Positions 50,715-60,472 of a DNA stretch of 64,000 bases are shown here, one piece after another. A program made the translations under genes and the position numbers. The DNA lies in assembly GCF_039134705.1 (NCBI RefSeq), contig NZ_CP146256.1:2790001-2854000 (forward strand). The letters are read 5' to 3'. This DNA is from Kineothrix sp. IPX-CK (GTDB taxonomy: Bacteria; Bacillota; Clostridia; Lachnospirales; Lachnospiraceae). Numbering within the stretch: position 1 is the stretch's first letter; every line of letters starts with the position of its first letter. The notes under the pieces were generated by a model. That model saw nothing but the letters and a program-made list of their open reading frames with translations, did no database searches and was not told the origin of the DNA.

Positions 50715-52802
50715 TTATTCTTCGCTGCCTTCCGCTACCTTGGCTGCTCTTGCAGCAACCTCCTTCTCCTGGACATCGCTGGGCGCCTGCTCATATCTGA
50801 CAAATTCATAGGCGAAGTTACCTCTTCCCCCTGTCATGGAGCGCAAATCCGTACAATATCCGAACAATCCTGTCATAGGAATATCCGCTTCGATCACCTG
50901 CTTGCCTCCTACCGGATTCATGCCGAGTACACGCCCGCGTCTCTTGTTCAGATCGCCCATAACATCACCGGTATAAGCGTCGGGAACCGTTACCTTCAAG
51001 GATGCGATTGGCTCTAACAAAATGGGGCCGGCTTCCATAAAACCTTTCTTGAACGCCTGAATGGTCGCCATCTTAAACGCCATTTCAGAAGAATCTACCG
51101 GATGATAGGACCCGTCGTACAGAACTCCCTTTACTCCCACCACCGGGTATGCCGCAAGAGGTCCTTTCAGAACAGATTCCTGCAAGCCCTTCTCTACCGC
51201 AGGGAAGAAGTTCTTCGGCACAGCGCCGCCCACGACCTCCTGTGAGAACTCATAAGGAGTCTGTAAATCTCCCGAAGGCGAAAATCTCATTTTAACATGG
51301 CCATACTGACCGTGTCCGCCGGACTGCTTTTTATATTTATATTCTACGTCTGAGGTCTTCTTGATCGTCTCGCGGAAAGCTACCTTAGGCTGTGTCAGCT
51401 CTATCTCTACCTTGTATTCGTTCTGCAGCCTGCTGGTAACCACCTCAAGATGCAAATCGCCCATTCCGTATAGGAGCATCTGTCTGTTTTCCGCGTCATT
51501 CACTACCTTGAGCGTCTGATCCTCGTGCATCATTTTCTGCAAGGACTGGGATATCTTATCGATATCACCTTTGTTTTTCGCATGATATCTCATATAGGTA
51601 TAAGGAACGGAAATATCTGCTTTACCATATTTAATGGTGGTCGCCTTAGTGGAGAGCGTATTTCCCGTTCTGGCCGCGGTGAGCTTAGCGATCGCTCCGA
51701 TATCTCCTGCATGGAGCTCGTTTACCTCCAAAGGCTTGCTTCCTTGAAGAACATAGAGCTTGCCCACCTTCTCCTCCACATCCTTATCGCTGTTATATAT
51801 GAGATCATCGGTCTTTAATACACCCGAGCATATCTTCACCAGGGAATACTTTCCGATAAACGGGTCCACAATAGTTTTAAAGATATATGCGGATTTCGCT
51901 TTTGAGAAATCGAAGTTCGCCTGAAAAATCTCGTTGGTCTTCAAATTAATTCCGGCGATTTCCTTGTTCTCCGGACTGGGCATATATTTCACAATGTCAT
52001 CCAGCAAGGTGTAGATTCCCTGACATAAAAGGCTGGAGCCCATAGTCATGGGAACAATCGTTCCGTCAATGACATTCGTACGAAGCGCTGCCCTTATTTC
52101 CGCCTCCGAGAAGGTATCTCCTCCGAAATATCTCTCCATGAATTCCTCGCTCGTCTCAGCTACTGCTTCTAACAGAGTATCTCTGTAAAGCTGGAGATTA
52201 GCCTTGCTGTATTCCGGCACCTCACATTCCACAACATCCTTCCCCTGCCAGCGGTAGCCGGTCTCGGTAATAACATTAACATAACCTACGAACTTCTCAT
52301 TTTCACGAATGGGCAGATGGAAAGGCGCCATCTTCTTGCCATATGTATTCGTCATATCCTCTACTACCTGACGGAAAGAAGCATTATCCACATCCATATC
52401 CGTTACGAAAACAAAACGGGGCAGCTTATATTTATCGCACAGCTCCCATGCCTTTTCCGCTCCGACTTCCACTCCGGCCTTACCCGATACTACGATGATG
52501 GCCGCATCCGCCGCGCTGACCGCTTCCTCCACCTCTCCTACGAAATCAAAAAATCCCGGCGTATCCAATATATTTATCTTAATCCCTTCCCATTCGATAG
52601 GAACTACCGAAGAAGAAATGGATATTTGTCTTTTCTGCTCTTCTTTTCCGAAATCACTTACTGTATTTCCATCGGTTACCTTGCCCATTCTCGAGGTAAT
52701 ACCTGATAAATATGCCATTGCTTCAACCAGACTTGTCTTGCCGCTTCCCCCGTGTCCGAGCAATACTACGTTTCTAATCTTGTCAGTTGTGTAAACATTC
52801 AT
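50715..52802 (-). CDS. Elongation factor G paralogue (EF-G-2 type) with altered G motifs
   Basis: 695 aa with the five-domain EF-G layout, including domain IV (KKQSGGHGQYGHVKMRFSPS, about 475-494) and domain V. The P-loop reads GHGGSGKT (about 17-24), switch II DTPGFFDF instead of DTPGHVDF, so the His that helps activate water is Phe, and G4 reads TDMD instead of NKxD. These features place it with the second EF-G group (Thermus EF-G-2-like), not the canonical FusA that normally lies in the str operon. Its role may be special translation or recycling; GTP use may differ. RBS GGAGGAAAT. Downstream terminator at 50648. Confidence 0.9.
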   Translation of the reverse strand: MNVYTTDKIRNVVLLGHGGSGKTSLVEAMAYLSGITSRMGKVTDGNTVSDFGKEEQKRQISISSSVVPIEWEGIKINILDTPGFFDFVGEVEEAVSAADAAIIVVSGKAGVEVGAEKAWELCDKYKLPRFVFVTDMDVDNASFRQVVEDMTNTYGKKMAPFHLPIRENEKFVGYVNVITETGYRWQGKDVVECEVPEYSKANLQLYRDTLLEAVAETSEEFMERYFGGDTFSEAEIRAALRTNVIDGTIVPMTMGSSLLCQGIYTLLDDIVKYMPSPENKEIAGINLKTNEIFQANFDFSKAKSAYIFKTIVDPFIGKYSLVKICSGVLKTDDLIYNSDKDVEEKVGKLYVLQGSKPLEVNELHAGDIGAIAKLTAARTGNTLSTKATTIKYGKADISVPYTYMRYHAKNKGDIDKISQSLQKMMHEDQTLKVVNDAENRQMLLYGMGDLHLEVVTSRLQNEYKVEIELTQPKVAFRETIKKTSDVEYKYKKQSGGHGQYGHVKMRFSPSGDLQTPYEFSQEVVGGAVPKNFFPAVEKGLQESVLKGPLAAYPVVGVKGVLYDGSYHPVDSSEMAFKMATIQAFKKGFMEAGPILLEPIASLKVTVPDAYTGDVMGDLNKRRGRVLGMNPVGGKQVIEADIPMTGLFGYCTDLRSMTGGRGNFAYEFVRYEQAPSDVQEKEVAARAAKVAEGSEE

Positions 52803-53133
52803 ATAATTTCCTCCAATTTTCGCAGTTTTTGGGCATTTTCCCTAGGCCGTAATTTGAGTCATACACTGCCCTTTTACTCCCATGTGTATATTTTACTAAA
52901 AGCTCATAAATATTACAAGTCAATTTAAACATTCTGCACATGTTTTTTATTATATTTCAAAATCCAGCAAAATTACGCTTCAATATATCAGATCGCCGCG
53001 TTGACTTTCATACGTTGAAGTGTTATATTATCAATGTAAATACTGTATATGTCCACGTGCGAAATACATGGTAAAAGTATATGCGGGGCATGCAGATATT
53101 AATATAAAAATTTAAAAAAAAGAGGAAAAAAAT
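52803..53133. other. Divergent intergenic region, EF-G-2-type gene / aroF
   Basis: This 331-base gap separates the minus-strand EF-G paralogue from aroF. It is AT-rich. On the plus strand it holds the aroF promoter at 53001-53029 and a leader of about 100 nt. On the minus strand a -35-like TTGACT lies near 52917, but no -10 box stands at the right distance (the nearest, TAAAAT, is 22 bases off). I see no other gene or RNA element. Confidence 0.5.
53001..53029 (+). promoter_or_regulatory. Sigma-A-type promoter for aroF-tyrA-aroA
   Basis: TTGACT (53001-53006), 17-base spacer, TATATT (53024-53029). Transcription would start near 53036, about 98 bases before the aroF ATG. No attenuator or T-box pattern is evident in the leader. 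Confidence 0.65.
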
Positions 53134-54162
53134 ATGATTATTGTAATGAAACCGAATGCCGCGACGGAAAGTATCGAGTCGGTTGTTTCTTATATCAAAA
53201 ATAATGGCTTGCAAACTCATCTCTCCAAGGGAGAGGAGGTTACCATTATCGGCATTGTCGGGGATAAGACGAAGCTTCCTACGGAAAACCTGATCAGTTT
53301 CAAGGATGTAGACCGTATCGTACCGGTTACGGAAAGCTACAAGTTGAGTAACCGGAAGTTTCATCCCGAGCCCACCACTGTAAAGGTTGGCAACACTCAT
53401 ATCGGTCCCGGAAATATGACCATTATGGCCGGTCCCTGCGCCGTGGAAACAGAGGAACAGCTCATGTGTATTGCCCGGGCGGTGAAAAAGTCCGGTGCCA
53501 CTATCCTGCGCGGAGGTGCCTACAAACCAAGAACCTCCCCTTACTCCTTCCAGGGGCTGGAGGAGGAAGGCCTGCGTTACATGCAGACAGCCAAAAAAGA
53601 AACCGGCCTTTCAACTATCTGCGAAGTGGTGAGCAACGAAGCGATAGAAGCCGCCGTCAAATACGTAGACATGATTCAGATCGGCGCAAGAAATATGCAG
53701 AATTTTATCCTGCTTAAGGAAGCGGGACGTTCCGGTCTTCCCGTCTTGCTTAAAAGGGGGTTATGCGCTACCATCGATGAATGGCTTAATGCTGCGGAAT
53801 ACATTATCGCAGAGGGCAATCCGGACGTAGTACTGTGTGAAAGAGGTATCCGTACCTTCGAAACTGCAACGAGGAATACCTTGGATTTAAGTGCTGTCCC
53901 AGTTCTGAAAGAAAAAACACACCTTCCGGTTATCGCAGACCCCTCTCATTCCACAGGCGCTTACAAGTATGTACCGCCCATGGCGAAAGCGGCAGTTGCA
54001 TGCGGCGCAGACGGACTGATGATAGAAGTACATGACAATCCCTCCTGCGCACTTTCGGACGGTCCTCAGTCCCTGACCTTCAAGAAATTCGACAAACTGA
54101 CAAAGGAACTCAAGCCGCTCTGTGATTTAATGGGGCGGGAATTTGCGGGGATAACTTTATGA
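53134..54162 (+). CDS. aroF: 3-deoxy-7-phosphoheptulonate synthase (type I-beta, regulated)
   Basis: 342 aa. It joins phosphoenolpyruvate and erythrose 4-phosphate, the first shikimate step. An N-terminal ferredoxin-like regulatory domain (about 1-72), as in Thermotoga DAHP synthase that is inhibited by tyrosine and phenylalanine, precedes the TIM barrel with MAGPCAVETEEQ (about 95-106), GGAYKPRTSPYSFQGL (about 126-141), KRGLCATIDEW and DPSHSTGAYKYVPPMAKAA (about 270-288). RBS GAGGAAAA. It overlaps tyrA by four bases, so synthesis of the two products is linked. Confidence 0.95.
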   Translation: MIIVMKPNAATESIESVVSYIKNNGLQTHLSKGEEVTIIGIVGDKTKLPTENLISFKDVDRIVPVTESYKLSNRKFHPEPTTVKVGNTHIGPGNMTIMAGPCAVETEEQLMCIARAVKKSGATILRGGAYKPRTSPYSFQGLEEEGLRYMQTAKKETGLSTICEVVSNEAIEAAVKYVDMIQIGARNMQNFILLKEAGRSGLPVLLKRGLCATIDEWLNAAEYIIAEGNPDVVLCERGIRTFETATRNTLDLSAVPVLKEKTHLPVIADPSHSTGAYKYVPPMAKAAVACGADGLMIEVHDNPSCALSDGPQSLTFKKFDKLTKELKPLCDLMGREFAGITL

Positions 54163-55259
54163 AACAACTGACCTTGGGCTTTATCGGTCTGGGCCTTATC
54201 GGCGGTTCCATCGCCAAGGCTATGAAGGCGGCATGCCCTGAGACCTCCATAATCGCATATGACGTAAACGGCAGTACTCTGGCTCTCGCCATGGAGGAAG
54301 GAATCACGAACCGCATCTCATCCTCTATCGACGCCTCTTTTTCAGCCTGCGATTATATCTTTTTATGCGCGCCGGTTGCCGAAAACGATGTGAATCTAAA
54401 AGTATTAAAGCAATACCTTTCGCCTGCCTGCACCCTTACGGATGTAGGCAGCGTAAAGGGAGACATTCACCGCCATATCGAGGAAGCAGGGTTGTCCGGC
54501 CAGTTTATCGGCGGTCATCCCATGGCAGGCAGCGAGCGCTTTGGATATACTAATTCCAAAGCTATCCTTTTGGAAAATGCTTACTATATCCTTACTCCCG
54601 CTCCTTCTGTTTCTGAGAAAAGAGTGGAAGACTTTAGACAGCTGGTCGCTGCTATGGGTGCCATTCCCTTAGTTCTGAACGACGAGCAGCACGATTATGT
54701 AACTGCTGCAATCAGTCACCTTCCTCATATCATCGCTTCCTCTCTTGTGAATCTAGTCAGAGATTCCGACTCAAAAGACGGTATCATGAAGCTGATAGCG
54801 GCAGGGGGATTCAAGGACATCACGAGAATAGCCTCCTCTTCTCCCGATATGTGGCAGCAAATATGCCTGACCAATACGGAAAACATCGCATCTTTGCTGG
54901 AGGACTATGTAGCGGCTCTCATACGGATCAAAGAACAGCTGAGCAAGAAGGACGCGCAGTTTCTTTACCGCTTCTTCGATGAGGCCCGTATATATCGTGA
55001 TTCCTTTATCGAGACTTCAAGCGGTCCCATTAAGAAATCCTATTCCCTCACCATCGATATCGCTGATGAAGCAGGAGCTTTGGCTTCCATTGCCACTATG
55101 CTCGCTCTCAAGAATATCAGTATCAAGAATATCGGCATCGTACACAACAGAGAGCTGGAGGAGGGCGCCCTTCGCATAGAATTCTATGAAGAAGCCGCAA
55201 TTCAAACCGCCGGAGAAATTTTAAAAAGCCGCGGCTATGTTATCTATGAAAAAAAATAA
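54159..55259 (+). CDS. tyrA: Prephenate dehydrogenase with ACT domain
   Basis: 366 aa. Rossmann motif GLGLIGGSIAKAM (about 8-20), catalytic-site segment GGHPMAGSERFG (about 128-139) and SHLPHIIASSLV, followed by a C-terminal ACT domain (about 295-366, LTIDIADEAGALASIATML) typical of tyrosine-inhibited enzymes. It oxidatively decarboxylates prephenate to 4-hydroxyphenylpyruvate. It overlaps aroF by four bases and precedes aroA by 14 bases. Chorismate mutase is not part of this protein. The ATG has GGGGCGGGA within the aroF end as its ribosome site. Confidence 0.95.
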   Translation: MKQLTLGFIGLGLIGGSIAKAMKAACPETSIIAYDVNGSTLALAMEEGITNRISSSIDASFSACDYIFLCAPVAENDVNLKVLKQYLSPACTLTDVGSVKGDIHRHIEEAGLSGQFIGGHPMAGSERFGYTNSKAILLENAYYILTPAPSVSEKRVEDFRQLVAAMGAIPLVLNDEQHDYVTAAISHLPHIIASSLVNLVRDSDSKDGIMKLIAAGGFKDITRIASSSPDMWQQICLTNTENIASLLEDYVAALIRIKEQLSKKDAQFLYRFFDEARIYRDSFIETSSGPIKKSYSLTIDIADEAGALASIATMLALKNISIKNIGIVHNRELEEGALRIEFYEEAAIQTAGEILKSRGYVIYEKK

Positions 55260-55273
55260 GGAGGATTCCAGTC

Positions 55274-56548
55274 ATGAAATTCCATACAACAAAGGGCCTA
55301 AAAGGAGAGCTTGCGGTACCCGGCGATAAATCCATTTCCCATAGGGCGGTCATGTTCGGTTCTCTCGCTCTTGGCACTACAGAAATAACCAACTTTCTGC
55401 AAGGAGCGGATTGCCTTTCCACCATCGACTGCTTCCGCCGTCTCGGCATCGAAATTAATAATGAACCCGATAAGATCATAATACACGGAAAGGGACTGGA
55501 CGGGCTGTCCGCTCCCTCTTCTATTTTGGATGCAGGTAACAGCGGCACTACTACCCGGCTTATCTCCGGTATCCTGGCTGCGCAGCCCTTCGAAAGTATA
55601 CTTACCGGAGACGATTCCATAAAGAGTCGTCCTATGAGACGCATTATGGAGCCTTTGACCATGATGGGAGCGGATATCATAAGCTTAAACGGCAATGACT
55701 GTGCCCCTCTTCGGATTACAGGCCAAAAACTGCACGGCATCCACTACCGCTCTAAAGTTGCCTCTGCTCAGGTAAAATCGGCTGTCCTTCTGGCCGGACT
55801 CTACGCCGACGCAGTCACCGAGGTGACAGAGCCCGTAATCAGCCGGAATCATTCTGAGATCATGCTGGGCACCTTCGGCGCGAAAGTATGGACAACGGGC
55901 ACTACTGCCTCCATCGAGCCCCGCCCTTCTTTGAAAGGTGCGAAGATCAACGTTCCCGGCGATATTTCTTCCGCCGCTTATTTCATCGCTGCCGGACTTA
56001 TCGTTCCAGGCTCCGATATCCTCATTAAAAATGTGGGCATCAATCCTACCCGTGACGGCATACTGAAGGCAGCGAAGGCTATGGGCGGAAATATCGAGCT
56101 TCTGAACGTCAGCCACGTAGGCGAACCCACGGCTGACCTTCACGTTACCTACAGTCAGCTGCATGGAATTACCATTGAAGGGGATATTATTCCTACATTA
56201 ATCGACGAGCTTCCCGTTATCGCTGTCATGGCTGCTGCCGCTCAGGGCACCACTGTGATAAAAGATGCCTCTGAACTTAAAGTTAAAGAATCCAATCGCA
56301 TTGACGTCGTAGTGGAACAGCTTTCCTCCATGGGCTGTCACATAACAGGAACTGAGGACGGGATGGTTATCGAGGGCGGCGGCCGCTTAACGGGCAGCAT
56401 TATCGACCCTCATGCAGACCACCGCATCGCCATGAGCTTTGCCGTTGCTTCTCTCATAGCAGAGGGTGAAACTGAGATTTTAAACAGTGATGTCGTATCT
56501 ATCAGCTATCCATCCTTTTACTCCGATTTACGGAATCTGTACGAATAA
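55274..56548 (+). CDS. aroA: 5-enolpyruvylshikimate-3-phosphate synthase
   Basis: 424 aa. Conserved PEP/shikimate-3-phosphate residues lie in PGDKSISHRAVMF (about 15-27), LDAGNSGTTTRLISGI (about 88-103), SRPMRRIMEPLTMMGA (about 117-132), and the C-terminal segments DELPVIAVMAAAAQG (about 314-328), KESNRIDVV and DHRIAMSFAVA (about 380-390). The pattern around the first two motifs is closer to class II than to the E. coli class I enzyme; that is a weak inference about inhibitor response. GGAGG lies just before the ATG. It ends the aro operon. Confidence 0.96.
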   Translation: MKFHTTKGLKGELAVPGDKSISHRAVMFGSLALGTTEITNFLQGADCLSTIDCFRRLGIEINNEPDKIIIHGKGLDGLSAPSSILDAGNSGTTTRLISGILAAQPFESILTGDDSIKSRPMRRIMEPLTMMGADIISLNGNDCAPLRITGQKLHGIHYRSKVASAQVKSAVLLAGLYADAVTEVTEPVISRNHSEIMLGTFGAKVWTTGTTASIEPRPSLKGAKINVPGDISSAAYFIAAGLIVPGSDILIKNVGINPTRDGILKAAKAMGGNIELLNVSHVGEPTADLHVTYSQLHGITIEGDIIPTLIDELPVIAVMAAAAQGTTVIKDASELKVKESNRIDVVVEQLSSMGCHITGTEDGMVIEGGGRLTGSIIDPHADHRIAMSFAVASLIAEGETEILNSDVVSISYPSFYSDLRNLYE

Positions 56549-56626
56549 AGGATCAGCGGGGCTTTGTTCATATTCACCACTATTTTCCAGTTTTCATGTA
56601 CAACTTGCTCATTTTGTTTAGGATAA

Positions 56627-56655
56627 TTGTTTTTTTCGACAAAGAATGCTACAAT
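56627..56655 (+). promoter_or_regulatory. Candidate promoter for the chemoreceptor gene
   Basis: TTGTTT (56627-56632), 17-base spacer, TACAAT (56650-56655), and a second possible pair TCGACA / CATAAT slightly downstream. No sigma-D (TAAA-N15-GCCGATAA) motif was seen, though chemotaxis genes often use it. Confidence 0.45.
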
Positions 56656-56716
56656 CAACATAATAATAGGTGTAGAACAACTTGATCATGCTTTTAGAAC
56701 AGGGGGTACTACAAAA

Positions 56717-58822
56717 ATGAAACTTAAAACAAGAGCAAAAAAAGAAAGGAATGTCCAAACAAAACAGCCGGAAAGCAAAAAAAGAAAACGAGATTTTTTT
56801 CTTTCCATCAGAACAAAAATAACTTTTATCCTCGTTATTTTTATCCTTTTATCCGTTTCTGTTAACTACAATTATCTCAGTAACCTTTCGAAGGATACTT
56901 TAACGAGCTACACAGAAGCGACCTTGCTGGAAATCGTCGAAGCGCAGAATAATTATATCGAGCAGTCCATCGAAAAATATAATTCTACGCTCACTTACCT
57001 GAACGGTTCGGAAAATTTCTATGTGTACAACACCAATCACGGCAGTAAGTATTACAAGGAAGTTCATGCTGCCCTGAACAAGTACATGACCCAGAATCCC
57101 ACCCATGAAAGCATCAATTTCGTGGACGCCGAGACCTTATCTCTTTTAGGGAGTACCGATACCGATAAGGAAGGCGCCGATTATTCGGGCGAGGCATTTA
57201 TCAGTTACATAATGGAAAACCATAAGCCTGCGCAAAGCAATGTCTTCTTGGACGACGCTACGGGAGAACCTCTTATTTCCATCGGAGTGCCGCAAGCCAG
57301 CCATATCGATGAGAATACCCTGTCGGGAGTGATGTTTACAAACGTTAAAGCTTCTCTCCTCTCGGATACTTTATCCGATATCAGAGTGTTCAATTCCGAT
57401 ACAAGCTACGCTTATCTTCTCGATACCAACGGGACTTATATTTATCATCCCGACAAGGCGCTTATCGGCAAGCGTGCGGACACGCCCCTGATCGATCAGC
57501 TTGTAGCCGACATCGAAAAAGGAACGATTCCCGATGCTAAGGTAGTGACCGACAACTCTACAGGCCAGTATATCGCTTACAATATTTCCAATCTGAACCA
57601 CTGGATTCTCTGTATTGCCGTTCATCAGGATTCCGTACTTGCCCCGATCGATGAGATGCGTCAAAGTTCGGTAAATATCAGCATTATCATCGTCATTATC
57701 ATGTCCGTGCTGGGATATATATTTGCCACTACGATTACAACGCCCATCAAGGTCATCACCAGGATTGTTCGTAAGACGGCAGATCTCGATATCTCACAGG
57801 ACGACTCCTACCATTACCTTTTGAAAAAGAAGGATGAGACGGGATCTATGGGACGCGCCGTATCTAAGATGAGACGGGCTTTCAGCAGCATGATGCACGA
57901 TATTTCTTCCACCTCAGACGTAATCAATACCAATTCATCGAGGTTGTTAGAAATAGCGAATACGATGAACGATAACGCCAGTACTACTTCCAGTGCAGCA
58001 GAACAGCTTTCTTCCAGCATGGAATCCACTGCCCGGAACACGGAATCCATCAGCAGACAGATTCAAGCTATGGGCGGAAATACTGCTTCTATCAATGAAA
58101 AGGCAACACAGGGAGTAGGTTTTTCGGATGAGATCATGAAACGTGCCATCGCACTTCGCGAAAGCACTCTGGCAGCTACTGAAAAGACAAAAGCAATGTA
58201 TGAAACGGTAAGAACGGATACGCAGTCGGCTATCGACAGCTCCAAATCCGTTTCAAAAATTAACGAAATGACTAAAACAATCATGGAAATTTCAAGTCAG
58301 ACCAGTCTCCTCTCTTTAAATGCTTCCATCGAAGCTGCAAGAGCGGGCGAAGCGGGCAGAGGCTTCTCTGTTGTAGCGAGTGAAATAGGAAAGCTTGCGG
58401 ACCAGTCCTCCAAGACAGTTACCAGCATCACAGCTATAGTGGCCGAGGTCAATACCGCAATCGACAGGATGACTTCCAGCCTAACGGCGACTTTAGATTT
58501 CCTGAATCAGACGGTGCTTGCGGACTATCAAAGCTTCGTTACTGTCAGCGAGCAATATTCGGAGGATGCCGGATTTATTAACAGAACGATGTCCGATATC
58601 GATTTATCCATCGATGAGCTGAATAATACGATGATAAAGATAGCCGATTCTATCCATCAAATTAATATTGCCATCAACGAAACCAGTCAAGGTGTCGGTG
58701 TAGTCGCTTCCAATAATGCTCAGACGGCAGTTCTCACGGCGGACACTTATCATATGGTTGAGACAACGCTCGCACAATCGGACAAGCTGAAGGAGATGGT
58801 AAATAATTTTACCCTCGATTAA
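56717..58822 (+). CDS. Methyl-accepting chemotaxis protein (dCACHE sensor)
   Basis: 701 aa. A basic N-terminus is followed by the first membrane helix (about 36-56), a periplasmic dCACHE-type sensor (about 57-315, with [20 protein letters not shown]), a second helix (about 318-345), HAMP (about 346-400) and a long cytoplasmic signalling coiled coil with the hairpin tip [20 protein letters not shown] (about 530-549) that binds CheA/CheW. No C-terminal tether pentapeptide is seen. The ATG at 56717 follows AGGGGG; the frame opens 30 codons earlier. It lies 168 bases after aroA. Ligand unknown. Confidence 0.94.
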   Translation: MKLKTRAKKERNVQTKQPESKKRKRDFFLSIRTKITFILVIFILLSVSVNYNYLSNLSKDTLTSYTEATLLEIVEAQNNYIEQSIEKYNSTLTYLNGSENFYVYNTNHGSKYYKEVHAALNKYMTQNPTHESINFVDAETLSLLGSTDTDKEGADYSGEAFISYIMENHKPAQSNVFLDDATGEPLISIGVPQASHIDENTLSGVMFTNVKASLLSDTLSDIRVFNSDTSYAYLLDTNGTYIYHPDKALIGKRADTPLIDQLVADIEKGTIPDAKVVTDNSTGQYIAYNISNLNHWILCIAVHQDSVLAPIDEMRQSSVNISIIIVIIMSVLGYIFATTITTPIKVITRIVRKTADLDISQDDSYHYLLKKKDETGSMGRAVSKMRRAFSSMMHDISSTSDVINTNSSRLLEIANTMNDNASTTSSAAEQLSSSMESTARNTESISRQIQAMGGNTASINEKATQGVGFSDEIMKRAIALRESTLAATEKTKAMYETVRTDTQSAIDSSKSVSKINEMTKTIMEISSQTSLLSLNASIEAARAGEAGRGFSVVASEIGKLADQSSKTVTSITAIVAEVNTAIDRMTSSLTATLDFLNQTVLADYQSFVTVSEQYSEDAGFINRTMSDIDLSIDELNNTMIKIADSIHQINIAINETSQGVGVVASNNAQTAVLTADTYHMVETTLAQSDKLKEMVNNFTLD

Positions 58823-58864
58823 CTGTCATAAAGATTTTGAATTCGAGATTTACTGATTAAAAAA

Positions 58865-58902
58865 GCACTTCACGTGATATTTATCTGTGAAGTGCCTTTT
58901 TA
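58865..58902. terminator. Bidirectional terminator between MCP and PilZ genes
   Basis: Perfect 9-bp stem GCACTTCAC / GTGAAGTGC (58865-58873 and 58887-58895), loop 13 bases, then CTTTTTATTTTT on the plus strand and A-rich DNA on the left, so it ends both convergent genes. Confidence 0.88.
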
Positions 58903-58920
58903 TTTTTCTTATATAATTGT

Positions 58921-59268
58921 TCAGCACTTGCCTGCTGCCTGCTCCATCGCATCCCATACTTCGATTCTAAATGCATCCACTTCCGAGAGTCCCATAAATA
59001 TTGCACCATACTCATATTCCGTTTCAAGCTTTTCTATTCGAACAATTCTAAGAAGAACATGAATCACTTCTTTCGTCCAGATCATAATATGAGAATCGTA
59101 CACGGCATCCATTTCCAGTATCTTCGGACAATGAAATCCCATCCCGGATTTGGAAATATCAAAAACATTAATAGTAATCAACTCATGCTCGCCATTGTCG
59201 ATCCTCTTAACAACAATATTCGAATTCAAATCCATACGTCTGCACTTTCTCAGCTTTTCAACATCCAT
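58921..59268 (-). CDS. PilZ domain protein (c-di-GMP receptor-like)
   Basis: 115 aa, one PilZ domain. The cyclic di-GMP binding pattern is complete: RxxxR in RKCRR (7-11) and DxSxxG in DISKSG (37-42). The remaining beta barrel reads VYDSHIMIWTKEVIHVLLRI. The start at 59268 is preferred over one 19 codons earlier because AGGAGG stands nine bases before it. It points toward the chemoreceptor across a shared terminator. c-di-GMP sensing and chemotaxis neighbours suggest motility or surface behaviour; partner proteins are unknown. Confidence 0.85.
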   Translation of the reverse strand: MDVEKLRKCRRMDLNSNIVVKRIDNGEHELITINVFDISKSGMGFHCPKILEMDAVYDSHIMIWTKEVIHVLLRIVRIEKLETEYEYGAIFMGLSEVDAFRIEVWDAMEQAAGKC

Positions 59269-59376
59269 GTCTTCCGTCCTCCTGCGCCATATCCTTGGCA
59301 CATTTTCCCTTTCGTAAAAAATCAATATGATTGTATACTATAAATATACAACTATATTATATATAACAATATAACA

Positions 59377-60432
59377 TTATATTGATTTTGTAAAGGAATC
59401 TGTAATAAACATTGCGTCTCCGAAGCTAAAAAAGCGATATTTTTCCCTTATTGCTTCCTCATATGCCCCTAGTACATGCTCTCTTCCGGCAAGAGCAGAT
59501 ACGAGCATGACTAACGTAGACTCCGGTAAATGGAAGTTAGTGATAAGTCCATCCAATATCTTAAAGCGATATCCCGGATAAATAAATATCTCCGTGTTGT
59601 CGCAGCCGGGGTGCAGCACACCATTTTCATCCGCGGCGCTTTCCACCGTGCGGCAGCTGGTAGTCCCGACACAAATGACCCTTTTTCCATTCCGCTTCGT
59701 ACCATTTATCATATCCGCCGCTTCCTTCGTCACCTGATAATATTCCGAGTGCATATGGTGCTCCAATATATTATCCGCCTTTACCGGTCGAAATGTGCCC
59801 AGGCCTACATGCAGGGTTACATAGGCGATTTTCACGCCTTTTTCTTCTATTTTACCAATCAGCTCTTTCGTGAAATGCAAACCTGCAGTCGGCGCCGCCG
59901 CAGAGCCTTCATATTTGGCATATACCGTCTGGTAGCGGTTCTTATCCTGAAGCTTATGAGTGATATATGGAGGCAGAGGCATCTCTCCCAGTCTGTCTAG
60001 CACCTCCTCAAAGATACCTTCGTAGCAAAACTGAATCAGCCGGTTGCCTTCATCCACCACATCCAAGACCTCTCCTGTCAAAATACCATCGCCAAAGCTG
60101 ATAACCGTTCCCGGTCTCGCCTTCTTGCCGGGCTTTACCAATGCTTCCCATATGTCGTTTTCCTGCCTCTTTAAGAGCAGTACCTCGATTGCAGCTCCGG
60201 TATCCGCCTTCGTACCTAACAGTCTTGCCGGAATTACCTTCGTATCGTTCAGCACAAGGCAATCTCCCGGTTCCAAATAATCTGTAATATCCCGGAAAAT
60301 CCGGTGCATCACCTCTCCCGTATCCTTATTCAGCATAAGAAGTCTGGAGCCGGAACGATCCTCAAGCGGATCCTGTGCAATAAGTTCCTGAGGCAAATCA
60401 AAATAGAAATCCGATTTTTTAAACTCTTCCAT
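59377..60432 (-). CDS. queA: S-adenosylmethionine:tRNA ribosyltransferase-isomerase
   Basis: 351 aa QueA, which adds the cyclopentenediol part of queuosine to tRNA with S-adenosylmethionine as ribosyl donor. Family sequences: start [44 protein letters not shown] (about 56-69), [10 protein letters not shown] (about 180-189), [10 protein letters not shown] (about 205-214), and [15 protein letters not shown] near the end. Other queuosine genes are not in this window. Stop overlaps a short AT-rich hairpin near 59367-59384. No strong ribosome site precedes the ATG. Confidence 0.97.
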   Translation of the reverse strand: MEEFKKSDFYFDLPQELIAQDPLEDRSGSRLLMLNKDTGEVMHRIFRDITDYLEPGDCLVLNDTKVIPARLLGTKADTGAAIEVLLLKRQENDIWEALVKPGKKARPGTVISFGDGILTGEVLDVVDEGNRLIQFCYEGIFEEVLDRLGEMPLPPYITHKLQDKNRYQTVYAKYEGSAAAPTAGLHFTKELIGKIEEKGVKIAYVTLHVGLGTFRPVKADNILEHHMHSEYYQVTKEAADMINGTKRNGKRVICVGTTSCRTVESAADENGVLHPGCDNTEIFIYPGYRFKILDGLITNFHLPESTLVMLVSALAGREHVLGAYEEAIREKYRFFSFGDAMFITDSFTKSI

Positions 60433-60472
60433 AATATTTCACATATCTTTCTTTCATATCCGCTTATCTCAT

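Noticed and set aside
52803..52950. Promoter for the EF-G paralogue on the minus strand
   Set aside because: A TTGACT is present but the nearest good -10 box is 22 bases away, outside normal spacing.
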